From Neostapfia colusana (taxonomy: Eukaryota; Streptophyta; Magnoliopsida; Poales; Poaceae), in the NCBI GenBank assembly GCA_030760725.1, contig JASWHV010000005.1, forward strand, positions 24,871,241 through 24,935,240: a stretch of 64,000 bases of DNA, in the 5' to 3' direction. Both the position numbers and the translations under genes were made by a program. The notes below the pieces were generated by a model. The model was not told where the DNA came from. It ran no database searches and was given only the letters and a program-made list of their open reading frames with translations. Shown here piece after piece: positions 23,433 through 35,700 of this stretch; positions within the stretch are counted from its first letter, which is position 1, and each line of letters starts with the position of its first letter.

Positions 23433-25606
23433 TCATGCCCCCTGAGCCCTTTGGGAAGTCGATTTACCTTGGAAAATCACTGGATTCTCAAGATGTCGAG
23501 GCCTTCCGAACCCGATTTTCCCGAGAGTGCTCCCAAGGCTTCTGTTGGTGAAGATCTTTGACCTGTCACAGTTGCACTCTTTTAGCCTGTGGAAGAAACT
23601 TCCTACGTGCCTCTTCCTGATGTATTTGGTGATCAAATACTCTGAGGTTATGTTGAACTGAGTCATCTTTCTTGGTTCATTGACCGTCCATCTACCGACC
23701 TCGGGGTTCTGAGGCTTGATCATCTTTTTTCGCAGGTCATCGGACACGATCATGTTCTTTCCTTTGGTTGTCGATGCCTGATCCGTCCTCACAAGGATCT
23801 TCTTTCCCTCAAGGTTAACCATGTTGACAGGTAAAGGATTCGTGTCCAGCTTCATTTGGTGGCTATCACCGAGTGTCAACCGGCCATCGTTCAAAGGCGA
23901 TTGTACCTGCCGGCGAAAGAAGTTACACTAATTAGTCGATTGAGAATAAGAGTCGTGCCACTTACAATATCTTTTGTTGGCCAGCTGCTCGGGTGGTGGA
24001 ATAACGTGGACATTCTTCAACTTGATCACTTTGTTTTGTAAGAACACGTCAAGTAACTTATCACACTTCGTTACATCGAAGGTGAACCTCATCTCTTCCT
24101 TCTTCCCAGGGTTGGGCTTCAAGAATGTGCAAGCCAGAGGCTTGTTCTTGTGGTTTTTGACTCACTCGGCCACACAAACTTCCATGTCCTCATCACTGGC
24201 CGAGTCTTCACCGAGTTGGTTGACGTGTTGCTTCTCCTTGTCCCTGTGGTTGATCTCTTTGAACCGGCCGTGTACCTTAGCCTCTCTGGCTCTGTTCTTG
24301 TATGCCACAGCTCGTTGCAAGACTTCATTGACGTCCCTGAACTCCACGCCATTCATCTTCTCCTTAAGATATGGTAGGAGCCCTGCAAACGCTAGATCGG
24401 CCAAATCTTTCTCCCATATGGTTAAGCTAAAACATCTGTTTCTTGTGTCCCTAAATCGTTGGATGTATTCAGCTACAAGCTCATTGTGTCTCTGCCTCAC
24501 TGCGGTTAGATGGAACAACCTTAGATCTATCTCGCCAGTGAAGAAGTATTCGTGAATTTTTTGTTCTAGACATGGCCAAATTAGGACAGAATTAGGAGCT
24601 AACTATGTAAACCAGCTAAAGGCCATGACGGTTAGGGACAAGGAGAACAATCTAATCCGGGTAAACATCCGTGAGTCCCACGTCATTGCACTAGATCAAG
24701 AATTGGCCTACATGTTCTTGAGTTGATTTAGAGTCCTCCCCACTAAATTTAGTGAAATATGGCACCCTAAAGCCTCTAGGATACGGGACATTATCATAGT
24801 GGTCGGGGTATGGTTTTTTGTAATTTCTAACCGTTGTTCTTGTTGCTACCCTGAGTTCTCTAAGCGTTCTAGTAACTAGTTCCCTGAGTTCTTCGTGTGT
24901 TCCATGGTTCTACGGCATGGGAGGCCCATGCAAGTTGCACGGTACAATTTGTGGGGGTATTGGAGGGAAGTACACGTCGGGTACTGGCCCGAGCAGTACA
25001 CCACTCCCTGTGGGTGGAACCGCAGGTCCATATGCCACCGCTTGGTAGTATGTCTGCTGCACGTTAAAGGTAGGCTGCCGGGCTTGCGTATACGTAGATG
25101 GCATGCAAGGTGATGGCGTGCTGGCTGCGTTCCCTGCTGCACTGCACGCGTTAGCTTCTACACGTTTGCCTACTGCCTCGTCTTGCACTTGCTGAACAGT
25201 AGATTGGATCTGCCGGTGAAGGTTCCGATCTATTGTGTGTTCTATGTCGGTTTTGAATTTGTCGAACGAGTTTTTTATCTTGTACACTACCGACGATGCC
25301 ATCTCCTCTAGATCAGCGTTATACTTCACGGTGACCGATACAAGTTGTACGAGCTCTTCGAGTGGTATCGGTGCATTTACCTTACAAGCTGTTGCTTCGT
25401 GCGTGTCGGCCTTTTGGACCTCGCGTCTTGTGGAAGCAAGCAAGATTGGCTAAAAGTCGCATCATATTTTCCTCCTGGATCTCTCGCTCTAGTTCTTCCT
25501 GGACGCGTTTAAGTTCCTCCTACAAAAGATTCTCGAGCTGGACGTCGATGACGTTGCTTGCGTCGACGGCTTTGCCATTGGCCTTCCTTCTTGATGCGTC
25601 AGTCAT
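23433..25606 (-). pseudogene. Element E gag (Tat-like Ty3), broken
   Basis: Read leftwards from an ATG at 25606. An N-terminal segment (MTDASRRKANGK) soon meets a TAG. A second frame (25443-24910) is Pro/Tyr-rich. The capsid core includes DNVPYPRGFRVPYF near 24790 and, in another frame, HLTAVRQRHNELVAEYIQRF near 24490. C-terminal parts include CDKLLDVFLQ near 24060 and EVGRWTVNEP near 23690. These phrases are typical of grass Tat/RIRE2-type gag proteins. The frame changes several times and has internal stops. No protease or RT follows on the left, so pol is missing or displaced. Confidence 0.75.
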
Positions 25607-25683
25607 GCTCTTCCTAGATGTGCTCGGTACAAGAGCGTTCCGATCACATAGAAGATGCATTTAGTCGACGTGAATGACGTCTC

Positions 25684-25701
25684 TCCCCAGCGGAGTCGCC
25701 A
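25684..25701 (-). other. Element E primer binding site
   Basis: The minus strand reads TGGCGACTCCGCTGGGGA, a form common next to LTRs of Tat-like grass elements. It is five bases from the LTR border at 25706, so it differs from the tRNA-Met sites of A-D. Confidence 0.75.
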
Positions 25702-25705
25702 ATTC

Positions 25706-26449
25706 TGTTCGTGGCATAGAGAGTTGAAGTTTCTTGGAGTCGCCAACAGATGATCAATCACCTGTACTTTGAGAAATCTTGGCGTTAGCTCACCAAAACT
25801 GAGATAAAACGAACTTCCTGAGCTCAGGAACGGCATACGTCTCACTTGCATGGAGAGGTACGGATGCTTTTCTCGGCAAAGCAAAAAGGAAGCTGTGAAC
25901 TAGGCTATGGACTATGAAAATATAAGAAAAACAATGTAGATGAACAAAAAGTTGTATCGACTTGATTGGGACTTTTTTTCTTCGGCTGAGAGCTGCCTTT
26001 ATAAAGACTCGATACAAACTGCGAGATTTAATTTCCTAAGTTTAAACCAAGATCCTCTCTAATCTCTAAAGACTGAATCTTATCTAAATACACGGACGAA
26101 TGTCGTGCTAGACCTTATAGAAGATTACATGACGCTAACTTTATTATTTACAAAGTTTTTAGCTGTGCCGAAAATGCTTAAGTCTGCTCGGCCTTTGTAT
26201 CTTGCAGTTTAGCTTTTTTATCTTGTGGCCGTGAGATAACTCATTCATCTCGGGTCGAGCTCCCACCCGGGCGCTTGTATCTTGAGTTTCCAAGGTAAAA
26301 GGGCATTCCCGCAAGGTTCCTCCGGTCTCGGGTAGGTTCTCATGCCGAAGTCCTTTGTACCTTTAATTCTTGAGATAAAAGGCCCTCTTTTCTTCGTTTC
26401 TTGGCTTCTGATACCTGCAAAATATCATTACCATTTTTTGCTCCCAACA
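25706..26449 (-). repeat. Element E 5' LTR, 744 bp
   Basis: The plus strand starts TGTTCGTGG and ends TCCCAACA, so it reads TGTTGGGAGC...CACGAACA in element orientation. A TTTATAAA box lies at 25998-26005 on the minus strand. The right border cuts into the integrase of F. No second copy of the LTR is in the window. Confidence 0.72.
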
Positions 26450-27138
26450 CCGTTTCGAGTGTCGAATTCCATCATCACCGATAACGGGACACAGTTCATG
26501 GGGAAGAGATTTCTGGAGTTCTGTGACGAATTCATTATTCGGGTCGACTGGGCCTCGGTAGATCACCCTCGGACCAATGGGCAAGTCGACCAAGCTAACA
26601 GCATGATCCTGAATGGCTCAAACCCCTTATCGTTGACCAACTAAATAAATCCACTGGGCAATGGGTAGCTGAAATGTCGTCCGTCCTCTAGAGCATGTGC
26701 ATCACACTCAACCGGACGACCGGCTTCACACCTTTCTTCGTGACGTATGGGTCGGAAGCTGTTCTTCCGACCGAGCTCGAGTACGGCTGTCCCCTAACAA
26801 AGGCCTACAACGAAGTCCGATCTGAAGAAACCAGGCAGGACTCCATCGACCAGCTGGATGAAGCTCGTGACGTAACCCTCCTGAGAACGGCAAAGTATCA
26901 ACAAGCACTTCACCGCTACCACTCGCAACAGGTCCGACCCCGAGCCTTCCAGGTCGGCGATCTAGTCCTCCGACAGATCCAAACCAACAAGGACAAGCCC
27001 AAGCTATCCTCCCCATGGGAAGGCACGTGCGTGGTGGCATACGCCTTGCGGGTCGGCGTCTACCGATTAAAAGACGTCGACGGGAATATCTTCCACAACG
27101 CTTGGAACATTGAACATCTAAGGCGGTTCTACCCATAG
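26450..27138 (+). pseudogene. Element F integrase C-terminal part (Tat-like Ty3)
   Basis: Opens mid-domain at PFRVSNSIITDNGTQF, the second catalytic Asp region of the integrase core, directly against the LTR of E. It continues through the Glu region (HPRTNGQVDQAN, where the usual ER is DQ) and the conserved FTPFFVTYGSEAVLPTE to the C-terminal IEHLRRFYP. One frame change near 26610 and a TAG near 26690 break it. Everything upstream of this point is lost because E was inserted here. Confidence 0.83.
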
Positions 27139-27869
27139 CCATCCCGACCTCCGAGCGAAAGGAGATGAGTCGGAAGCCAAAATATAAGTCCCCTCACACT
27201 AATTTTCACTTCCATGCAAAGTATGGCCCTGCTTTCCGGGCTCAAGACCGGACGAGTCCGCACGATCAAGCGCTGCGAGGTGCGCCGGCCAGCCCGGTCA
27301 CCACGCGCTGCTCGGGGGCTACCTACCCTTGAAGCACACACAATAGTTTTCTAAGTATGTCCTTCACACTTCACAACCCACGGCTAGAACTGTGTAAGTT
27401 CCTGAATCTACTATTCCAGCGAAGTAAAGGAACGAAAGCGACGCACTGTTTTTTCTGACCTAGTTTTTGTGATCCCCGAGCGGGACTATAAAAAAATTCT
27501 CGGAGCCACAAATCGAAAACTCAGCACAAGGAAAAAACATCATGCGCATAGAAAACCTTTTTCTGTTCTTTCTTTATTAGAAGAGCCACGAAGGGCTAAA
27601 TACATTTGCATTACAAGGAAGCACACCGCTTTTCTTTATTAGCAGAACTACGGAAGGCTGGTACATCGGCAACACAAGGCAGAAAAGGGTAGTAGATAAC
27701 AAAATGAAAGCCTACAGGAAGATGGTTGATGTCAACAAGAAAATTGACTACAAGCAACATCTGCAATTCAGTGTTCTTGCAAGTTCGCTTGCTTTCAGGC
27801 AGCGCCCTTGCATGATTCACCGGCCTTCGGTCACCCCTATTGCTAGCGGCACCTCGGCTTCCGCCTGAA
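27139..27869 (+). other. Element F spacer after pol
   Basis: Begins shortly after the integrase stop and holds the CTGCTCGGGGGCTACC phrase (27308) often found after pol in Tat-like elements. Two short similar blocks (27556-27625 and 27630-27690, both with TTCTTTATTAGAAGAG/AGCAGA) look like an old local duplication. No coding region seen. Confidence 0.45.
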
Positions 27870-28200
27870 CTATAGAGACTCGCCGTCTACATGCCTCCAC
27901 GGCGTCCCCAGCGCTGCTAGTATAGAAGAACAGATGTCCGGCTCATGATAGATGAAAGCGCCAAACCCTTGTCGCGAAGATAGGGCTGGCCCTGTCGACA
28001 GTTCTTCACGGACTTCGGCAGCGGCAGGCCAAAGGGCCACAACCACGCCCACCAAGGGTGGACGTAGGCGCCGTCAATCGCCGGGATCAAGGAGATGATG
28101 GCCGAAGGCCGCGTATGGAAGAAGCGCAGCCATGGCCCTATGCGAGGCTCGGCGGAGGGGGAACTGTACACACTATCCTTCGACCCCTTCTAACCCACGC
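27870..28200 (-). pseudogene. Element F antisense gene remnant ('putative gypsy type transposon' family)
   Basis: The minus-strand frame 27917-28171 contains GLPLPKSVKN, matching the phrase PKSVKN in the intact-order copy of H near 60255. Only this short segment of the family domain is recognisable; the N-terminal and C-terminal parts are deleted or scrambled. Its orientation is opposite to the integrase of F, as in Grande/Tat elements that carry an antisense gene between pol and the 3' LTR. Confidence 0.5.
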
Positions 28201-29235
28201 TACTAAAACCTGCAGGGAAGCAGGAGCATGAGAAGACTGAAGAGAAAGAGGCAGGCATAAAGTCTGAACCCCAAGGGCTTCTTATATAGCTGGCGCTCGA
28301 CAGCAACGAATAAAGGCACCGGAACCCACGAACGGACACATCCTGCAGCAATGCCACCCGTCTGCCAGGCCATCAAACGTTTCACGAGATGTCGGCGCCA
28401 CCTGCCATAATTACGGTCAGATAAATCTGCCACTTCAATATCCGTGACGATTTGAAGAGCAGAGCACCACCCTTTCCTCTTCCCAAGACCACCTCTCCTC
28501 CACCACGTCCCCTCGTTTACCGTTGACACAACGTCGACGGGCCGTACGAATCAGAGGCCCAGGTAAGTAGGTAAAAATTTTATGGCCCACTTTTGGGGCT
28601 CGATCGGAGTTCTGGGTTCTAAGGTAAACCTACCATGTGGGTCAAAAGGACCGCCTGCAACAAACCAGAGTGAGGGACAGACGATACGAGATGGTCATCA
28701 ATGGCACACTCGGGGACCCCGAAGCTCCCAACATCTCTAAGTCTGATATCTAAGTCCCGACTTGATGAGTAACCTGTAGCCCCCCACCGATGGGCCGACA
28801 TCGAGCCGCTCGAGCCCACGAATGGCCTGTGATCCGCGCAAGTGTACCAAGAGGGATCTGATGGAACACGGGCGTCAAGCCTCGGTAAGGTCAACCTGAT
28901 TACCCCGTCCTTACAGAAAGGCAGTGGTATTCCACTTGGATTTACCCGTTAGGAAGCTCACCAAGCCCAGGAATTCGGCCAACGTGGGAACTTCTCGGTT
29001 GGTTCAACCCTCCCCCCCCCAAACCCGCGAACGATTTCAGGATGGGGAGCAAAGTGGATTCGCTGATTAAACCAAGCCCGACCCTCGAAGGGGGACTTGA
29101 GGGCTACTTGATGACTCAAAGTCACGAAAGGCTCGGCTCATGAGGCTTTGAGAACATACTTAGCCACAAACCGAAACGAGACAACGATCTCACACAACTT
29201 TCATTTTTCTCTTGTCCTTTCAGGTCCTTCACCAC
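28201..29235 (-). promoter_or_regulatory. Element F upstream region of the antisense gene
   Basis: Bases 28600-29235 are a diverged reverse-complement match of 58750-59350 next to the gene in H. Further along the minus strand, a TATATAAGAAG box (near 28280) precedes a conserved CTCATGCTCCTGCTTCCCTGCA phrase (compare 59710-59735). The region stops at 29235, where element C was inserted, about 80 bases before the expected 3' LTR of F. Confidence 0.55.
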
Positions 29236-29482
29236 TGTCACACTCGGTTTTTCCGAAGAACAACCAAGTGAATATCACATGTATGCCAGGATCATTTTCT
29301 CATACATGTGAGGACAAATAGTGAAGCATCATTTATTACAAACCAGGTGTCGAATATAAATAAGTCTTACATACCAAATGTCTCGATGGACAATAATAAG
29401 TTCATCACAAGTAAATAAACTAGCAGCGGAATAATTATTCTCGTAGACTCCATCACAGGCGTTGCCCGGGGTCTCCATGAAC

Positions 29483-30701
29483 CTAGAAACCTTCTTCGGG
29501 TCCAAAGTCTTGATCATTATACACCACCTCATTATCTTGACCTGAGCAGCAATATAAACCAAAAAATATGCAAGGTTGAGTACCGATGGTACTCAGCAAG
29601 TGTGGGAAAATTATATCATGCATGGCTAGAACAAGGAGAGGTTGAACTCATGGTTAAAGCACTACGCAATTAATACATATCACCTTAGCTTATTAAGCAC
29701 CTACTACACAGGTGAAATGGTCCCAAACTCCCATCCCATCATCATGATCAAATAACCATAACATCATTTCCAATGTTAAGCTCCCCGCTTAACATCCACA
29801 ACTTCCAAAACCATCAACCTCTAATCATGAATAAGTCCAAGCCGCTCTTGACCGTGAGCACGGCTGTCATGACAGTTTTGACTCTGCAGAGTTTGTACCA
29901 TTGTACCCACATGTAGTGATTTCATCCCCCGTTGCCGGGTGGACTAAAAGAACCTCCATTATGCCAGTGGCCTCAAACCACATTCACACTTCCCAGGTGT
30001 GTATCCAGGAGATCACTATGAAGCCTTTACAAAGGGATTCCCGACGAGCGTGGGCCCACTGAGGTTTCACCCCTAACAGCATACAAGAGGCTCCAACCCC
30101 GCTGCAGTGGCCCCCTCTTGAGCCTTGCGGTTCATATGGTAGTCCAGCTGACACCTATTCCCCGCACCATCCAACACACCCATACTACGCCGGGGATACA
30201 CCTAATTAATTGGCCAAGCTGCCCCATCTCAGCATGTGGTTGGCACTGTAAAGCCAGGTTACATGCTCCATGAACTGGTCCTTAGGATCCAGGCAAGTAC
30301 TAAACACAAACCCGAGTCTCGTGCACCCAGCACACAACCAAAACATCCAACTTGCCTTGATCCCTACCTCTACATAACTCACAATATCTCATTCAAGAGT
30401 ATGGTAAAATAAACTGATGATCTCATATCCCAAATATCCCATTCTAAGCATGACTAAGCATATGCATAATAACAAATGACATGATAAAATAAATCCCAAC
30501 CCAAGCTACAAGGAAACAAGGTGATGCAATTCTAGGGAAACTTCCTAGCATGGGTTTCATATTTAACTTGACAATGCAAATAACTCTATCTACACATCCT
30601 AGCATAGGATCAAAGTGGTCAAGGACACTTGCCTCCTTCCTGCTGCTCTTGAAATGGGTAGTCCTGATCTTGGAAAGGAATAACTTGCTCTTGAGCACGG
30701 T
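29483..30701 (-). other. LTR-embedded split reading frame, element C 3' LTR
   Basis: Middle exon 30633-30701 (69 nt, after GATGTAG) codes for Gln/Asp-rich residues (VIPFQDQDYPFQEQQEG) and ends at AG|GCAAGTG. The last exon 29483-29541 follows GCTCAG and codes for QDNEVVYNDQDFGPEEGF to TAG. Both junctions are phase 1. A possible first exon ends near 31992 at GAG|GTGAGA, in phase and coding AQENPR, but it has no ATG. The 5' LTR copy of the last exon near 38760 is kept with a slightly different end. Confidence 0.52.
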
Positions 30702-32252
30702 CTACATCATACCATCACACATAGCAAAGGAAAAACAACAATCCATAAGACATAGTTCACACTTCCACTTCATACAAACCACACATTCACATGTAACAAA
30801 GCCATTCACAACTTCTATGTGTTGTGTTTACTCTATGTGTGTTGACCTTTGGCTTACATGCACTTTTAATCATGTGTATATGATTCCTACTTTTGTATTC
30901 ACATTTATGCTTGCATACTTTATATATGAGTTTCCAATTAAATAAATTCCTTATATTTAATTACTACACCTTTTAGCTACCAAGTATGCATGAAAGGTAT
31001 TTTCCTACTCCATATGTGTCTTCAGAATTTCTACCAACCCTAAACTGAATTCTTTGGATTTTAGAAACTTCATTTATCATTTACTAGTTACTATATTTTC
31101 AGATTTATTTCCTATGCCTAAATGGGAACTTTATTATGAAAATAACAAGACACATCATCTAAACAGAATAGGTTCTGATCTAAAATATTTACTAATATAC
31201 TTTTGACCTTTTCCTCTGATGTAAACTGTTTTACATTTATATTCCCTATTTTCAGAACTATTCTTTACTTAAAAATGTGTCCCTACAACTAATAAATGTG
31301 AATAATAAATTAAACAGATTCATTTCAGCCCAAAATCTATTTTTATCTCACTCCAAAATTTTCTAAGTACTGAGAAAGTTTTTAATTTAATTTTGACAAT
31401 ATGTTTGTCCCACTTTTAAATTTTAAATACTAGCCACATATTCAATTTCCTATATTAAATATCAAACAGGGTTAAAAAGGTAAACTCACCCCACTACAGG
31501 GTCTATAATTTATTTTAACAATTTTCAAGGGTCTAGCTACTCATAACAGAGGAGTTTTTCCTAATTTTTATTAAGTCCAGGGGCTAAAACTGATTTTTAA
31601 ATGAATTTACATGATTTTCTGAAGTTCCAGGGGCTAGATCAGAAGTTTCCGGGGCTAGCTCTTATTTCCCGAGAACCCCAGGGGGTAGCACGTAAGATTC
31701 CCAGTCTTTATAATGCGGGGCTGACGTGGACCGTCCGATTTTAAATCGACGGCTGAGATTATAACGTCGAACCGGTACGCGGGGATTTAAACCCTACCGT
31801 GCGATTTAAAATAAACGGCGCACAAGCGGCCACGTCGCTCTGATCGAGCGCGGGCGGCGCTGCCGGCTGCGCACGGCGGCGGGAAGCGGCGATCTCACCG
31901 GAGACTTTCGGATCTTTGAGAATTCTTCCTAGAACTGTGATTTTATGGCATAGATCGGTGGAGGGGAGGTCGGGGATCTCACCTCGGGGGTTTTCTTGAG
32001 CTCGGAGGTCCTGGAAAGCGACCGACGACGAGGTCTGAAGTGAAACCACGGCGAAGCTCGTCGGCGCTGTATTTGAACCGCAAGTTACCGAGTTTTCTGC
32101 ACCTGCAAGGTTCCCCGGAGGCGGTGGATCAAGTCCAGCGAGTTAGATCAGAATTTCCGAGCTTAGATCGGCCAGAATTCTCCGGAGAAACTCGGGTTCT
32201 CACCGGAGAGAAAATCGGCGGATCGCGTGGGAAAAACGGGACAAGGCCGGGG

Positions 32253-32260
32253 TTTTTATA
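32253..32260 (-). promoter_or_regulatory. TATA box of element C LTR
   Basis: The minus strand reads TATAAAAA, about 405 bases from the LTR start. This implies a transcript that carries about 3 kb of LTR before the primer site. Confidence 0.65.
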
Positions 32261-32665
32261 GACGGGGGAGGGCGGTGGGTTTGTTTAGATCGAGTGGGAG
32301 TCCTCCGGAACCAGAATTCGGCCGGAAATCCGGTCGGTTGCGATCGCGCGCGCGCGGGTGAACAGTCCGAGTTTCGGACGATCGGGGGTTAGGGATGACA
32401 GGTGGGTCCCACCTGTCTGAGAGAGAGAGCGTGGGCGCACGGCTGTGGGCTGGCGCGGGGGCAGGGTGGGCCGGCTGGTGGGTTTCGGCCCACTGGCCGT
32501 TTTTTTTTCTGTTTTCCTTTTTATTTTTCTATTTCTTTTCTGTTTTGAGTTTAATTTGAATTCCAGTTTGAATTTAAATTGTTGCAAAACATGCAACACG
32601 TCCAAAAATTTTTAAATTCACTCTTAACATGATTTTGGGTCTTAACAAGATTTTGGGGTGTTACA

Positions 32666-32679
32666 GCTCTACCCCCCTT
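32666..32679 (-). other. Element C polypurine tract
   Basis: The minus strand reads AAGGGGGGTAGAGC, directly before TGTAACACC of the 3' LTR. Nearly identical to the tracts of B and D. Confidence 0.88.
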
Positions 32680-32710
32680 AAAAGAAATCTCGTCCTCGAG
32701 ATTGGTGGTT

Positions 32711-35700
32711 CTAAGAAAACAATTCCGGAAATTGTGCCTTGAGCTCATCTTCCCGCTCCCAGGTGGCTTCCTCTTCTGAGTGATGCCTCCACTGCACCTT
32801 GCACATCCAGATTATTTTATTTCTGGTGAGGCGTTCCATTATCTCCAAAATCTTATATGGTCGCTCGGCATAAGACAAATCCTCAGCTACGTCCACTTCA
32901 TTCATGGGTAACACCTCTTCAGGCGTCCTCAGGTATTTCTTGAGTTATGACACATGGAATACATCGTGCACATCCGATAGGCGAGCCGGCAATTCCAGTT
33001 GATATGCCACTTCGCCTTTCCTCTCCAGAACTTGAAAGGGTCCGATGTATCGAGGTGACAACTTCCCTTTCACCTTGAACCGACGAAGCCCTCGGATAGG
33101 GGACACCTTGAGATAGACATAGTCTCCCACGTTGAAAATGAGCTCTCTTCTTCGTACATCGGCATAGCTCTTTTGGCGTGTCTGTGCTATCCTCAAATTG
33201 TTGCGAATTTCCCTCACCTTCGCCTCAGCTTCTTGTAGTACTTCGGGACCAAACACTTTACTTTCCCCCGTTTGGTTCCAAAATAGGGGAGTTCTGCACT
33301 TCCTCCCGTACAAAGCTACAAACGGTGACATCTTCATACTAGCTTGATAGCTGTTGTTATAGGAAAACTCCGCATACGGTAAGTTCTTATCCCAACTCCG
33401 ATTGTTTTTTAGTGCACACGCTCTCAGCATATCTTCAAGAATCTGATTGGTTCTTTCCGTCTGCCCGTCAGTTTGGGGATGATAGGCAGAGCTGAAATTC
33501 AGATGGGTTCCCATGGTTTCATGCAACTTCTGCCAGAACCTGGAGGTGAACTGTGTCCCTTGATCCGACACAATCTTCTTTGGCACTCCATGGTAACACA
33601 CGATCCTTGACATGTACAATTCTGCCAATTTGGATCCGCTGTAGCTTTCTTTCACGGGGATGAAATGAGCTACCTTGGTTAGGCTGTCGACGATGACCCA
33701 TATCGAATCTTATCCTGATTGGGTCCTAGGCAGTCCCACTATGAAATCCATACTGATTTCTTCCCATTTCCATTCAGGCACTTTGAGTGGTTGCAATAAC
33801 CCCGCGGGTCTTTGATGTTCTGCTTTCACCAACTGACATGTGTCACATAGGGCAACATGTTCCGCGACATCTCGTTTCATGCCATACCACCAATACCTGC
33901 TCTTGAGGTCCTGGTACATCTTCGTACTCCCAGGATGAATGGAATAGTCAGAATCATGAGCCTCCTTCAAAATCAATTCACGGATCTCCTTTACTTCTGG
34001 CACACAGATTCTTTTCCCGTGCCACACCGTTCCTTGTTCATCCTCTTTAAAACCCGGAGCTTTATTTTCCTTGATGAGTTGCCTGATCTCTTGTATCTTC
34101 TCGTCTTTCTTTTGACCCTCACGGATATCTTGCTCTAGTGTGGAGTCCACTTCCATGGCGATGGCTTCACCACTATTTACCAGGCATAGATTGAGCCTTA
34201 TAACCTCGTCCTTCAATTCTGCAGGCATGTCCTTCAAGCTCAACTTATTGACCTGCTCTTTCCGACTTAACGCATCGGCCACGACGTTTGCTTTCCTAGG
34301 ATGATAGTTGATGCCCACATCAAAGTCATTAATTAGCTCTAACCATCTCCTTTGTCTGATATTGAGATCTGGCTGTGTGAAAATGTACTTCAAACTCTTA
34401 TGATCCGTATATATCTCCGTCCTCTTCCCCATCAAATAGTGTCGCCAAATTTTCAACGCGTGCACCACTGCGGCTAGTTCTAGGTCATGTGTAGGATAGT
34501 TTTTCTCGTGCTTCCGAAGCTGCCGGGATGCATATGCCACGACATGCCCTTCTTGCATGAGAACACATCCCAACCCGTTTCCAGAGGCATCGCAGTACAC
34601 CGTGAAATTCCTCTGCATATCTGGCATAACCAACACTGGGGCTGTTGTCAATCTTTTCTTTAGCTCCTGAAAACTCGTCTCGCACTGTGGCGTCCATGTG
34701 AATGTGATTCCCTTCTCCAACAGTTTGGTGAGGGGTCTCGAGATCTTGGAGAATCCCTCAATAAACCGTCGATAGTATCCAGCCAATCCCAAGAAGCTTC
34801 GAACTTCCCCGACATTTTCAGGGGTCTTCCACTTCTGTATATCCTCGATTTTGGCAGGATCCACGGAGATTCCTCCCTCCGAGATTATATGTCCTAAGAA
34901 GGGAACTCTCTTCAGCCAAAACTCACACTTGCTCAACTTGGCATATAGTTGGTGTTCTCTTAGCCTCTGCAACACAAACCTTAGGTGTTTCTCATGTTTT
35001 TCTTCATTTTTGGAGAAGACGAGAATGTCATCTATGAAAACCACCACAAATTTGTCCAGATATTCCATGAATACCTTGTTCATGAGATACATGAAGTATG
35101 CCGGGGCATTAGTTAGCCCGAAAGGCATGACAGTGTATTCATACAGTCCGTACCGAGATAAGAAAGCTGTCTTGGGAATATCAGATTGCCTTATCTTGAG
35201 TTGGTGGTATCCCGACCTGAGATCAATTTTCGAGAACACACAAGCTCCCCTTAACTGATCAAACAAGTCTTCAATGCGGGGTAATGGGTACTTGTTCTTG
35301 ATGGTTACCTCATTCAAGGCACGGTAATCCACGCATAACCTTTGGGTTCCGTCCTTCTTGGGCACAAATATCACCGGAGCTCCCCATGGTGAGGAACTAG
35401 GGCGAATATACCCCTTCTCCGTTAATTCTCTCAAATGATCCTTGAGTTCTTCTAGCTGCTTGGAGTCCATCCGATAAGGTCTCTTGTATATCGGGGCTGT
35501 TCCAGGCACTAGCTCAATAGCAAATTCCACTTCATGATCGGGAGGCATACCTGGCAACTCCTCCGGAAAAACATCTGGATATTCCCTGATGGTCCTGATT
35601 TCCTCAACTTTCACCTCAACTTGATTTAATTTAATGTCCCTCCTAGGCTCGTGTATTGTTATGAACTTTACTCTTGTGCCACTATGGTGAGTTAGTTCTA

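Larger units (their letters stand above)
29236..32665 (-). repeat. Element C 3' LTR, 3430 bp
   Basis: Plus strand TGTCACACTCGG...GGGGTGTTACA. U3 lies at the right end, with a TATA box at 32253-32260, then a GC-rich stretch (31680-32250) and a long AT-rich remainder. It contains the split acidic frame 29483-30701. The left 353 bases match 38478-38830 closely. Confidence 0.93.

Noticed and set aside
27129..29235. LTR pair formed by 28600-29235 and 58750-59350
   Set aside because: They are in opposite orientation and each lies on the internal side of a polypurine tract, so they are not two LTRs of one element.
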